Origin: Candidatus Zhuqueibacterota bacterium
GTDB lineage: Bacteria > Zhuqueibacterota > Zhuqueibacteria > Oceanimicrobiales > Oceanimicrobiaceae
Length of the DNA: 64,000 nt
NCBI GenBank assembly: GCA_029262055.1
Contig: JAJDAD010000045.1
Span: 1 to 64,000, forward strand
Direction: 5' to 3'
The notes under the pieces are model-generated. The model was not told where the DNA came from, searched no databases, and saw nothing but the letters and a program-made list of their open reading frames with translations. The first letter of the stretch is position 1; each line of letters begins with the position of its first letter. Of this stretch, positions 25,394 through 34,004 are shown piece by piece. The translations under genes were made by a program, and so were the position numbers.

Positions 25394-28300
25394 ATGTTTT
25401 CGGCAGGTCCATTAAATTGCTCCCGTACTATTGTCTTAGCCCTGATTTTACTCCTGACTGGTTTGGCCCTGCCGCAACATCAGCAGCAAGTCGAGACCGA
25501 ATTTTCGATTCGACAAGAGCAGATTTTACACGCTGTAAATCTGTTACGGGCCGAACGTGACTTGCCAGCAATTACGATGGCGCCGCAACGTGCCGAATCA
25601 GTTGTTGCGCTTGAGCCAACAGCAGCCGTCGGTGTAGGCAGTATCAGTGGCAAGCTGGATGGCCTGGAAAGCCCGCGGTTTCTGACTGCGACCGTAGTGG
25701 CCTGGTCGGTTGATTCATCCGGAGTGGGTTTTTCAAATGTTGACCATGATGGTGCTTACAGGATAACCAGATTACCGGCAGGTGATTACTACGTTCTGGC
25801 AGCTGTTGATGGATACATTCCGAAATTCTATGACAATGCGTTGAGTTTTTCTGAAGCCACGACTGTACGGTTGGGTGATGGTGCAGATGTGGCGGGCATC
25901 GATTTTGATATGGAAGTTCTCCCGCCGGGAACGGGTGTCATTTCCGGGACAGTGACCACCAAAATAGACAGCACGCCTTTGGCCGGAGCCATTGTCACCG
26001 TCACTTCTATCGAGCATCCTTTCGAGTTCGGACACGCTGAAACAGACGATCAGGGTAATTACCGGGTCACCGAGTTGCGCAGCGGGGAGTATCGGGCCGT
26101 AGCCTTTGCACGCGGATTCTTGGTAGAATTTTTCGAGGAGACGCATTCCGTCCATGACGCCACACCCATTTTTGTACGTGAGCCAGAGGAAGTCAGTGGA
26201 ATTAATTTTACTCTGAGCGCAGGCGGGGAAATTTCAGGACGGGTAGTCAATCAGGAGGGCGCTCCTATCACAGGAGCATTTGTCCAGGCTCTTTCTGAGC
26301 TAATATTGAGCGGGCCGACCGATCCGGACTCCGCGGCATTCTATCCGGACGGGCTCATAGGACGGGCCCTCACTGACAGGAATGGTGAATATGTCATCAG
26401 CGGGTTGCAGCCCGGTACCTTCTTTGTAAATGTCCGCGCGGCAGATGTGATTGGCAGAGCTTTCACTTGGTATGACAACGTTAACAATCTCGCAGACGCA
26501 ACCCCTGTCCCGGTAATTGAGGAGGAAGTAACTCCAGGTATTGATTTTCAATTGGATCTGCAGGTCGACAGAGGGTCCATAGAGGGCCGGGTCGTGGACA
26601 GCCAGGGTCACCCCCTCGGGAGGGCGGTGGTTTCTGCCGAGCCGTTAGATGGCCGGGGAGACCCCGGTACAGTACCCTTTCTGGCAGTATTCACCGACAG
26701 TGATGGCAAGTACGTCATGGAGAATTTACGAGAGGGGAGATACCTTCTGCACGTTAGCGTACACAGCGCGTGGCAGTTTGTTGAACGCTGGTGGCCGGAT
26801 GCTGAAAACCGTGACGACGCCGAACCTGTGGTCGTGGATGCGGTTGCCGGGCCTGTTGTCGCAGATTTCGAGGTACCGTTCGTGCCTGGAACTGCGGTCG
26901 TTTCCGGTGAGGTGCGCTCAACTTCGGGCGCCCTTTTACCATTCGCTTTTGTGGAAATCAGTCCGGCCGAAACCGACGCAGCCGTTCCGAATGGGGCAGT
27001 TTGGGCCTACGCCAACACCGACAGCAACGGTACTTATGAGATCGCAAATCTCCCGGCCGGGATCTACACTGCCAAAGCCCAATACTGGGAGGAAGAAAGC
27101 TTTGGGGTGCAGTGGTTCGATCACCAGGATGGCCGGGGAACGGCTACACCGATTGAACTGACTCAGGGTGATAGAATTGAGAATATTGATTTCGATCTTG
27201 ACATCCGTCCATTTTTCGGTTCCCTGGCGGGAACGGTAACAGACGACCTTACGGGACAAACGGCGGCGCGTGTTTATGTTGAGCTTACTTTTGTCAACCC
27301 TGACCCGCTAGCTGAAATTGCTTTCTTCCCGTGGCCGTTCTTTGCCATCACCGATGAGAACGGTAACTATCAGATCGAGCGAGTGCCTGAGGGCGAATAT
27401 CTAGTCGCAGTTTACACTAACGGCGGGTTCGAATACTTCGAAGACGTCTTTGTCCCCGAGATGGCCACTGCGGTGAAGATTACTGGTGGAGAAACCAGGG
27501 CAGTTAATTTTTCCGTGCTGCCGCGCAATGACGGAACCGGTGTTATCTCAGGTCAAGTCTACGATGAGTACAACGATGCTCCACTCGAAATTGCGGTCGT
27601 AACTGCTATTCCGGCGGTACGTCCGCTGGTCTGGCCGGATTCCGAACGCTTTTACAACGCAGTCATCGATGCGAACGGATTTTACGAAATCGACGGGCTG
27701 CCGGATGGTGAGTACATTGTCATGGCTTTCGCGCCTGAGCATGTCGCCGAGTACTACCGGGACGCGTTCGATCCCGCGGACGCCACTCCGGTAATCATCG
27801 ACAGCCAGGGTCGAGCGACGAACATTGATTTTAGTCTGCATCCTCAGATCTTTTTCAGGACTTCTGTTGAAGGCGATCCTGCCTTCGGCCAGACCGGTCC
27901 CAGGGTGCAAGGCCGGGTAACCGACCAAAATCAGGCGGGGCTCGCGAATGCGGTTGTCTACCTGCTCAACGAGCAGGAAGAATCGATATCTTCGGCGCGC
28001 AGCGACTTGGGTGGGCGCTACAGCTTGTCAAATTTCCCTCCGGGCACCTATCGGTTACGGGCGACCCGCATAGGATTTGAGAGTGTGTTCAATGGTTCCG
28101 CCTCAAACTTCAGCGCGGCGGAACCGCTGCAACTCAATGCGGGTCAAATGGAAGTTGATTTCACTCTGCAAGCCGGCCTGGTCAGTGGGGTCGCCGGCGA
28201 TGGCGTGACCCCGCCGGCAACTGTTGTGCTGTATGAGAATCACCCAAATCCTTTCAACCCCAGCACGGAAATCTCCTTTTCATTGCCGGCGGAGACGGAA

Positions 28301-28498
28301 ATCAAACTCACGATTTTTAATCTGCTCGGGCAGCGCGTGCGCATTCTGCAAACCGGTGTGCTGGCTGCCGGTCCGCATTTGGTGACCTGGAATGGCCGTA
28401 ATGGAAAAGGTGTGACTGTTCCGAGTGGCGTGTATTTTTATGTTTTACAAACGAGCACACCTGACTTCCTGGTTAGAAGAATGACCTTGTTGAAATAG
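25394..28498 (+). CDS. Large exported protein: eight carboxypeptidase-regulatory-like repeats plus type-IX-like sorting tail
   Basis: A 1034-residue protein starting with a signal peptide (to about residue 31). About eight domains of the CarboxypepD_reg / SpaA-like fold follow, each opening with 'ISGxV' or similar, then a 'DxxGxYxIxxLPxGxY' hairpin, and most closed by 'ATPVxV ... IDFxL'. Examples start near residues 78, 178, 277, 395, 498, 614, 716 and 832. The C-terminal 85 residues form a FlgD-Ig/Por-type tail: 'ENHPNPFNPSTEISFSLP', 'IFNLLGQRVRIL', 'PSGVYFYVLQ', ending in 'RRMTLLK'. Such tails send proteins out by type-IX-like secretion in FCB bacteria. No enzyme domain is visible, so it is probably an adhesive or structural surface protein. 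GGAGG precedes ATG 25394. Confidence 0.85.
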   Translation: MFSAGPLNCSRTIVLALILLLTGLALPQHQQQVETEFSIRQEQILHAVNLLRAERDLPAITMAPQRAESVVALEPTAAVGVGSISGKLDGLESPRFLTATVVAWSVDSSGVGFSNVDHDGAYRITRLPAGDYYVLAAVDGYIPKFYDNALSFSEATTVRLGDGADVAGIDFDMEVLPPGTGVISGTVTTKIDSTPLAGAIVTVTSIEHPFEFGHAETDDQGNYRVTELRSGEYRAVAFARGFLVEFFEETHSVHDATPIFVREPEEVSGINFTLSAGGEISGRVVNQEGAPITGAFVQALSELILSGPTDPDSAAFYPDGLIGRALTDRNGEYVISGLQPGTFFVNVRAADVIGRAFTWYDNVNNLADATPVPVIEEEVTPGIDFQLDLQVDRGSIEGRVVDSQGHPLGRAVVSAEPLDGRGDPGTVPFLAVFTDSDGKYVMENLREGRYLLHVSVHSAWQFVERWWPDAENRDDAEPVVVDAVAGPVVADFEVPFVPGTAVVSGEVRSTSGALLPFAFVEISPAETDAAVPNGAVWAYANTDSNGTYEIANLPAGIYTAKAQYWEEESFGVQWFDHQDGRGTATPIELTQGDRIENIDFDLDIRPFFGSLAGTVTDDLTGQTAARVYVELTFVNPDPLAEIAFFPWPFFAITDENGNYQIERVPEGEYLVAVYTNGGFEYFEDVFVPEMATAVKITGGETRAVNFSVLPRNDGTGVISGQVYDEYNDAPLEIAVVTAIPAVRPLVWPDSERFYNAVIDANGFYEIDGLPDGEYIVMAFAPEHVAEYYRDAFDPADATPVIIDSQGRATNIDFSLHPQIFFRTSVEGDPAFGQTGPRVQGRVTDQNQAGLANAVVYLLNEQEESISSARSDLGGRYSLSNFPPGTYRLRATRIGFESVFNGSASNFSAAEPLQLNAGQMEVDFTLQAGLVSGVAGDGVTPPATVVLYENHPNPFNPSTEISFSLPAETEIKLTIFNLLGQRVRILQTGVLAAGPHLVTWNGRNGKGVTVPSGVYFYVLQTSTPDFLVRRMTLLK

Positions 28499-28614
28499 GG
28501 AGAGGCTCAGGTACGACGATGCTTCTCCAGATATTGAAAAGTGGACTCCCGGGGCCCATTGTCCGGGATCAAAGCATACAGACTTCATTCCCCAAAAAGG
28601 CAGGAGGTTTAACA

Positions 28615-29211
28615 ATGGCCCACAACCTGGCACTCGGAATCGCGCTTTGCCTGCTTGGCCCAATTCAACTTCTGAGCCAAATCGACAAGTCGGCGCAACT
28701 CATGTTGCTTGGCGGCATTTTTGCTCCTCAGGATGACCAGATTCAAAATATCTACGGAGATAGCCCCGCCGGCCAACTCTCGCTCGCGTTCCCGCTTGGT
28801 CAAACGGGCAGAATTCGGTTTGGCGCCAACCTTTTCAGGGCGAGTGGCGACCCTTTTTTCGACTTTGATGATTTCGACGCCGGGCAGGCAGCCCACCTGC
28901 TCATGGTTGACTTATCCTTTACCTTGGAATCGCACGCGTTGACCAAGCGGTCTCCTCTACTATATTTTGGCATCGGGATAGATTATGTTTTCTCAAAAGA
29001 AGAAATCGCGGGAGTGGCAGATGGCAACGGCCGCACTGTCGGTGCGCACGTGTCGTTTATGCCTGAGATCAAACTGAGCCGAAGGGTTTCATTTGTCTCG
29101 GAAGCCAGGTATCGATTCCTTGAAGTAGATTTTCGAAGTGGCAGAAGGCGCTACCAGTTTGACTTGTCGGGCGCGAATCTACTGTTCGGCCTTGGTTATG
29201 ATTTACACTAA
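28615..29211 (+). CDS. Outer-membrane beta-barrel (OmpW/OprF-like size)
   Basis: A 198-residue exported protein. The signal peptide runs to LLSQ near residue 22. The rest is a series of short amphipathic strands with Gly/Asp turns, as in an eight-stranded barrel ('LSLAFPLGQTGRIRFGANLF', 'LLYFGIGIDYVFS', 'FVSEARYRFLEVDF', 'NLLFGLGYDLH'). ATG 28615 is selected because AGGAGG lies eight bases upstream; a longer frame from 28519 has neither. It continues the same-direction series after the large sorting-tail protein. The specific family is not certain. Confidence 0.7.
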   Translation: MAHNLALGIALCLLGPIQLLSQIDKSAQLMLLGGIFAPQDDQIQNIYGDSPAGQLSLAFPLGQTGRIRFGANLFRASGDPFFDFDDFDAGQAAHLLMVDLSFTLESHALTKRSPLLYFGIGIDYVFSKEEIAGVADGNGRTVGAHVSFMPEIKLSRRVSFVSEARYRFLEVDFRSGRRRYQFDLSGANLLFGLGYDLH

Positions 29212-29230
29212 ATGGAATTAGGAGGTAACG

Positions 29231-29719
29231 ATGCAAAGCAGTCACATTCTGAAGTGGATTTTGGAGTCGTCTATGTGGGCAATCACAGCCGCGGCATTCC
29301 TGTTTATCGGCTGTGGCAAGGATTCTGTAAGCCCCTCAGGTGAAACACTAACCCTGTCTGAGTGGAAATCAGGCGCGGTGGGTGATTATGAATTCGAGCA
29401 ACAAGTTAATTGTTTTTGTGCGGCACCGGCCGGCCGATTTCACCGGCTCACTGTTCGCGACGGAGAAATTGTCACCGCAGTTGACTTGCGCAGCGGCCAG
29501 GGTCTGAATAGCTCCCAGTTTCATTTTTTCAAGACAATTCAGGAATTGATCGAGTTTGCAGAGTCGATAGATCCCGACAGCGTTGCACGTCTGGATGTGG
29601 AGTTTGACCCAGTCTTGAAGTATCCTAGCTCAATCTACGTGGACTACGATGAGCGCATCGCTGACGAAGAAATCGGCTATGAAACCAGAGGTGTCACCAT
29701 ACCTGAATCAGCACGATAA
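29231..29719 (+). CDS. DUF6174-like lipoprotein
   Basis: A 162-residue protein with a long hydrophobic signal ending in a lipobox 'FLFIGC' (Cys28). The mature part fits DUF6174: 'DYEFEQQVNCFCAAP' with the paired Cys, 'LTVRDGEIVTAVDL', a helix 'TIQELIEFAESI', then 'VEFDPVLKYPSSIYVDYD' and 'DEEIGYETRGVTI'. Family function is unknown. AGGAGG lies just before ATG 29231 and the gene starts 19 bases after the barrel gene, so both are surely co-transcribed. Confidence 0.75.
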   Translation: MQSSHILKWILESSMWAITAAAFLFIGCGKDSVSPSGETLTLSEWKSGAVGDYEFEQQVNCFCAAPAGRFHRLTVRDGEIVTAVDLRSGQGLNSSQFHFFKTIQELIEFAESIDPDSVARLDVEFDPVLKYPSSIYVDYDERIADEEIGYETRGVTIPESAR

Positions 29720-29755
29720 TGATCGAGTAGGCAGCTGTCTGATTTAGGTGGCTAT

Positions 29756-30187
29756 ATGGAGAGTGCTATGAGTCCCCGATTGTTTGGATTAATCATAAGT
29801 TCTGCAGGTGCGGTCGTATCCTTAATACTTTTTGTCTCCTGCGACAACGACCCTGTATCGCCGGGACATGCTGCAATCTATGCAGGTTCCTATTCTCAGG
29901 GGATTGAGTATAGTATTTTTAAGCCGTGTGCTGTGGGTGAGGCCTGGATGATCACGTTTGCAAGTGACGAGGTGGCATCCCGCTTCATGATGCGCGTGCT
30001 TGAAGTGGTTGGGTCCTCGAATCCAATGTATACTAGCTTAAGGGGTGTTCCGAGTGAGAAGGGTTCGTTCAAAGGCATCTTCGTCACTTTTGATCGTCAG
30101 TTTGAAGTAACTGAGATACTGGATGCACATGAGTTGACTTTGGACGATTGTCTTAATCAATTAGGTAGCAAAGGAAGAGAGTCATGA
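29756..30187 (+). CDS. Small lipoprotein of unknown function
   Basis: A 143-residue protein with a hydrophobic leader and a lipobox-like 'ILFVSC' (Cys at about residue 31), then 'DNDPVSPG', a linker very like that of the preceding lipoprotein. The mature part has no match I recognise. Two ATGs four codons apart (29756 and 29768) both have GG-rich sequence upstream. The last four bases overlap the start of the DUF2330 gene (ATGA), a sign of translational coupling. Confidence 0.65.
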   Translation: MESAMSPRLFGLIISSAGAVVSLILFVSCDNDPVSPGHAAIYAGSYSQGIEYSIFKPCAVGEAWMITFASDEVASRFMMRVLEVVGSSNPMYTSLRGVPSEKGSFKGIFVTFDRQFEVTEILDAHELTLDDCLNQLGSKGRES

Positions 30188-31251
30188 AAGCCATTATCAG
30201 AACAGCTGCAATCGCTTTGGCACTTTTGCTGTGCGTCGGTGTTTCCTACGACACGGGGGAAAGCTATTGTGTGATCTTCCCCCAAAATGGCCGCGACATC
30301 TGGGGCGTGGCGCAACGCAACATCTTGATCATTGGCGAGAGTGAGGTGTCTCTGGTGCCACAAGTGAACTTCGAGGGCGACGCCCGCGATTTTGGAATTC
30401 TGGTGCCGGTGCCGGCACGCCCCACTCTGTCCACGGTCGGCGCGAACGTATTTACCGACGCGAGTTTCATGACGCAGCCAGTTGTGCGGCGTAACAGCGA
30501 AGCCTGTGGCTGTGACGAGAACCAGGATGTGATCTTTGGACCACTTTTGGCCCGGGACCAGGCCAATGGAAGTCTGGTCGACTCGAGCCCGGAAGGCGTC
30601 ACCGTTATTAGTGAAGAAATAGTGGGTACCTTTCAGGCCGCTATCCTGCAGGCGACCAGTGCATCCGACCTGGGGCAGTGGCTCAATAGCAACGATTATC
30701 GCTTCAATCCGGAGGATTCCGGGATCCTGCAAGAGTATGTGAGCAATGACTGGTTCTTCGTGGCAATGAAATTGGACACAAACCAGGTGCCCCCGCATAT
30801 CGGTCGCTGGTGGACGGCAACTACGACCCCGGCAAAGCTGACCTACGCCAGAGCAGAGAACGCCCTCATCTATCCGCTCAAGGTATCCGCGCTCAGCACG
30901 CGCGAAAAGACCGAGGTCCTGGTTTACACAATCTCAGATGATCCGATGACTTTTCCGGGAGCCAGGACAGAATACGCCAACGCTCTAGACGAAGCCGAAG
31001 ATGAGAGCATCGCGCAGCAGTATCCAGATCTTTCAGACCTAATTCCCTCTGGCTCATTTGTTACCAAGCTCAGGCGCACCTTTAGCAAGCAGGAAATGCA
31101 GGAAGACATCAAGATCGTACCTTCGGACGACCGGACTGAATTCCGGGAAGTGCAGTATGTCAATTCCAGCGGGTTCGGCGTCTGGGGTCTTCTGGTTTTG
31201 GCTTTGACGATCTACCTGAACCGAAGGAAACCCATGAAGAACGAGGGTTAG
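30184..31251 (+). CDS. DUF2330-family exported protein with C-terminal membrane anchor
   Basis: A 355-residue protein with an N-terminal signal (to about residue 21) followed by a DUF2330-type domain: a Cys near the new N-terminus, 'ILIIGESEVSLVPQVNFEGDARDFGILVPVPARP' region (strand-rich), a CGC motif near residue 103, and 'LDTNQVPPHIGRWW' further on. A hydrophobic helix (about 331-347) followed by NRRKPMKNEG forms a C-terminal membrane anchor with a basic tail. DUF2330 has no known activity. It overlaps the preceding lipoprotein gene by four bases. Its stop at 31249 lies close to a small frame whose start is unclear. Confidence 0.78.
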   Translation: MKAIIRTAAIALALLLCVGVSYDTGESYCVIFPQNGRDIWGVAQRNILIIGESEVSLVPQVNFEGDARDFGILVPVPARPTLSTVGANVFTDASFMTQPVVRRNSEACGCDENQDVIFGPLLARDQANGSLVDSSPEGVTVISEEIVGTFQAAILQATSASDLGQWLNSNDYRFNPEDSGILQEYVSNDWFFVAMKLDTNQVPPHIGRWWTATTTPAKLTYARAENALIYPLKVSALSTREKTEVLVYTISDDPMTFPGARTEYANALDEAEDESIAQQYPDLSDLIPSGSFVTKLRRTFSKQEMQEDIKIVPSDDRTEFREVQYVNSSGFGVWGLLVLALTIYLNRRKPMKNEG

Positions 31252-31288
31252 GCGTACGAATATCTATAAAATCGGGGTATGGTCACTT

Positions 31289-31621
31289 GTGTTTTTTGCT
31301 TTGTCGGCGTGCGACGTCCTTAGTCCTGATGACACGGCGGAAACGGTCGTGAGCCTCAAGAACACCAGTACTTATGAGTTCAACACCGGGATAGGTGGAG
31401 ACGAAGATGGCGCATTTATCAAGCGGCCGGCGCAGCACTTTGAAGAGAGCAAGATCATTCGTGACTCGAGCACAGGTTGGGTTGCGGTATACAAATACAA
31501 GCCCAGAGCGAGTTTTGTTGGTACCGACTCTGTGGAGATTGAAACGCATGAAGGATCTGACGGAGCAAGTGCCCCGCAAATAATTAAGGTGATTAGAATC
31601 AACTTTGATGTCACAGAATAA
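31289..31621 (+). CDS. Small lipoprotein-like frame without a normal start
   Basis: The mature part (about 100 residues) ends with an Ig/cadherin-like strand pattern, 'YKYKPRASFVGTDSVEIET' then 'IKVIRINFDVTE'. The reading frame is open from 31238, and its upstream codons read R-R-T-N-I-Y-K-I-G-V-W-S-L-V-F-F-A-L-S-A-C, a textbook lipoprotein signal, yet no ATG, GTG or TTG lies before that signal. GTG 31289 leaves only seven residues before the Cys, too few. Either a rare start (for example ATC at 31262) is used, or there is an indel near the GGG at 31245-31247. If one G were absent, the DUF2330 frame would read into this one. Confidence 0.5.
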   Translation: MFFALSACDVLSPDDTAETVVSLKNTSTYEFNTGIGGDEDGAFIKRPAQHFEESKIIRDSSTGWVAVYKYKPRASFVGTDSVEIETHEGSDGASAPQIIKVIRINFDVTE

Positions 31622-31980
31622 TTTACAGTCTCTGAGCCAGCCGTTTGAAAATATCGAATAGGCTCTTCGGGTGAGAGTGTGGGATTTATGCGCATTCCTT
31701 TTCTTAGCTCCGCCTTTCTACCGGCAACCATGAATCGTGTTACAAGTCCTCAATAAGCTGCTGTTTTACGCAAACCTGCCAGTTACACAAGAACAAAGGT
31801 GCTCTGGTTTACGTCAGATCTGAAGATATCTGAAAGCCAGCGCGGAGGCGTCCCGCATCCTGTCTCAGAAGCTGCCGGCCAGAACCGCCTGGCACCCCCT
31901 TTCCCCGAAAGAAAAACCCACCTTCGGCCGATATATTTAAGGAAAAGTTTTCGGTTCTTATTGTTCACGGGGTGTTACTA
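31622..31980. other. Intergenic region before the signalling operon
   Basis: A 359-base gap between the secreted-protein operon and the kinase gene. It includes CAGATCTGAAGATATCTG-like partial dyads near 31816 and a GC-rich part near 31840-31910. I saw no clear terminator with T-run, no convincing promoter boxes and no riboswitch core. Confidence 0.3.
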
Positions 31981-34002
31981 ATGGGAGATAACGAAACTAC
32001 GGAAACCCAGGACTGCCGACACGAAGACGCCTCCGATACCAGTGCTGGTCACCGCGCCACGATATTTGTTGTTGAAGACAGTGACCTGACGTTTCGACTG
32101 GTCTCAAGGATTCTGCAGAGGGAGAAACTGCAGGTCATCAGGGTTGTTACCGGCGAGGAGGCCATGACGTGGCTGCTGGAGAATGAGCCAGATTTGTTGC
32201 TGGCCGACTATCAACTTCCGGATATGAACTCGGAACAACTCCTGCGAGCTTTGCAGCGTCAGGGCCGGTCTTTCCCGTTCGTAGTCATGACCGCCTGCGG
32301 CTCTCAGGAGGTGGCGGTAAGGATGATGCAACTGGGTGCGCTTGATTACATCGTCAAGGATGACAATTTTGCTCGAGTTTTGGCGAACAAAATAAGCCTG
32401 GCTTTGACACAAGCGGAGACCCAGCGCAAGTTATACCAAACGCAAGAGCATCTACACTTGGTCAAGACCGCCCTTGAGTCTACCGCCAGTGCTATGGTCC
32501 TGACGGATAGACAGGGCCACATTACGTGGGCGAATCCGGCGTTCGCGAAGCTGACAGGCTACAGCATCAATGAGGTTATTGGTCAAAACCCTAGACTTCA
32601 AAAATCGGGACAGCAGGATCGGGCGTTTTACAGCAATCTGTGGCAGACGATTTTGTCGGGCAAGCCCTGGCAGGGCGAGCTGGTCAATCGCCGTAAGGAC
32701 GGCAGCCTCTACACCGAGCGTATCACCATTACACCGGTACAAAACGGACAAAAGGAAATCACTCATTTCATCGGTATCAAAGAAGATATCACAGAGCAAC
32801 AGGAATCGAAAAGACAACTGGCTCAAAGTGAGGAGAAGTACCGTGTGCTATTTAACAAGATCATCGATCCCGTCTTCGTTTTCGAGCCGCACACGTATCG
32901 GTTTTTGGATTGTAACGAAGCTGCGCACAAAGTCTACGGCTATTCTTTAGAAGAGCTGCGGAGGATGACTCCCTTTGACCTGCACCCGAAACACGAGCTG
33001 GAGCTGGTCCGGCGCAATATAGATCGGCCCAGTATCGATTCTGCTTCGGTCTACATCCACATCACCAAAGCGGGCGAGCATCTCGTGGTCGAAATACTGT
33101 CCGACAAAATTGCCTATCAAGGTCAGGAAGCCTGGCTCTCTATCGTCCGAAACATCACTGAGCGCAAGAAGCTGGAAGGACAGCTTGCGCAGGCACAGAA
33201 GCTGGAGTCCATCGGGCAGTTAGCTGCGGGTATTGCCCACGAAATCAACACACCGATACAATATGTCGGGGACAATGTCCACTTCCTCGAAAACGCCTTT
33301 CGCAGGGTCGCCATTGTTTTTGAGCAAAACGGGAAACTGCTGACAGCGGTCAAAGAAGGCAATGTGGATGATGGACTGATCGCTGACGTTGAGTCCAGTG
33401 CCCGGGAGCAAAAGGTAGAGTACATGTTACGAGAGACCCCCGATGCAATCCGGGAAACGCTGGAAGGCGTTGAACGTGTGACCAAAATCGTCCTGGCCAT
33501 GAAAGAGTTCTCTCATCCCGGTACTGAGGAAAAAAGCGAGGTCGATCTTAACCGCTGCCTGGAAAACACCATTACCGTTGCACGCAACGAGTGGAAGTAT
33601 GTCGCAGACGTGGAAACGAGCTTTGAGTCGTCGCTGCCTTTGGTGCCTTGCCTGCCGGGAGAACTCAACCAGGTATTCTTGAACCTGGTGGTCAACGCTG
33701 CCCACTCTATCGCTGATAAGGTGCGCAGTGGCACGGGCAAGGGCATCATCAGGATCAGCTCTTCCCTGGAAAAAAAATATGCCAAGATCAAGATTGGAGA
33801 TACCGGCACCGGCATCCCGGAAAATATCAAAACGAAAATTTTTGATCCGTTCTTTACGACTAAGAGCGTCGGGAAGGGTACGGGCCAGGGCCTGGCTATT
33901 GCTTACAATGTGGTGACAGAAAAACACGGCGGCACAATAACCCTGGACACCGAGGTGGGACAGGGAACAACTTTTACCATCCGACTTCCTCTTGAGTGCT
34001 AA
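31981..34002 (+). CDS. Histidine kinase with N-terminal receiver and two PAS domains
   Basis: A 673-residue cytoplasmic protein. A receiver at about residues 22-140 has 'VVEDSDL' and phosphoacceptor Asp in '[13 protein letters not shown]'. PAS 1 (about 165-280) and PAS 2 (about 285-400) follow. The histidine box is '[19 protein letters not shown]' near 415, a class often seen in PAS kinases, with a long helical insert before the ATPase part (N box '[15 protein letters not shown]', G1 'IGDTGTGIP', G2 '[13 protein letters not shown]'). ATG 31981 has GGGGTG 7-12 bases upstream. It begins a tight three-gene operon with two response-regulator outputs and may phosphorylate the last one. Confidence 0.9.
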   Translation: MGDNETTETQDCRHEDASDTSAGHRATIFVVEDSDLTFRLVSRILQREKLQVIRVVTGEEAMTWLLENEPDLLLADYQLPDMNSEQLLRALQRQGRSFPFVVMTACGSQEVAVRMMQLGALDYIVKDDNFARVLANKISLALTQAETQRKLYQTQEHLHLVKTALESTASAMVLTDRQGHITWANPAFAKLTGYSINEVIGQNPRLQKSGQQDRAFYSNLWQTILSGKPWQGELVNRRKDGSLYTERITITPVQNGQKEITHFIGIKEDITEQQESKRQLAQSEEKYRVLFNKIIDPVFVFEPHTYRFLDCNEAAHKVYGYSLEELRRMTPFDLHPKHELELVRRNIDRPSIDSASVYIHITKAGEHLVVEILSDKIAYQGQEAWLSIVRNITERKKLEGQLAQAQKLESIGQLAAGIAHEINTPIQYVGDNVHFLENAFRRVAIVFEQNGKLLTAVKEGNVDDGLIADVESSAREQKVEYMLRETPDAIRETLEGVERVTKIVLAMKEFSHPGTEEKSEVDLNRCLENTITVARNEWKYVADVETSFESSLPLVPCLPGELNQVFLNLVVNAAHSIADKVRSGTGKGIIRISSSLEKKYAKIKIGDTGTGIPENIKTKIFDPFFTTKSVGKGTGQGLAIAYNVVTEKHGGTITLDTEVGQGTTFTIRLPLEC

Positions 34003-34004
34003 TC

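Noticed and set aside
31750-31920. Possible cyclic di-GMP (GEMM-type) riboswitch, because of a GCAAACC stretch before a signalling gene
   Set aside because: The other conserved blocks and the paired helices are not present in order; only the short core string matches.
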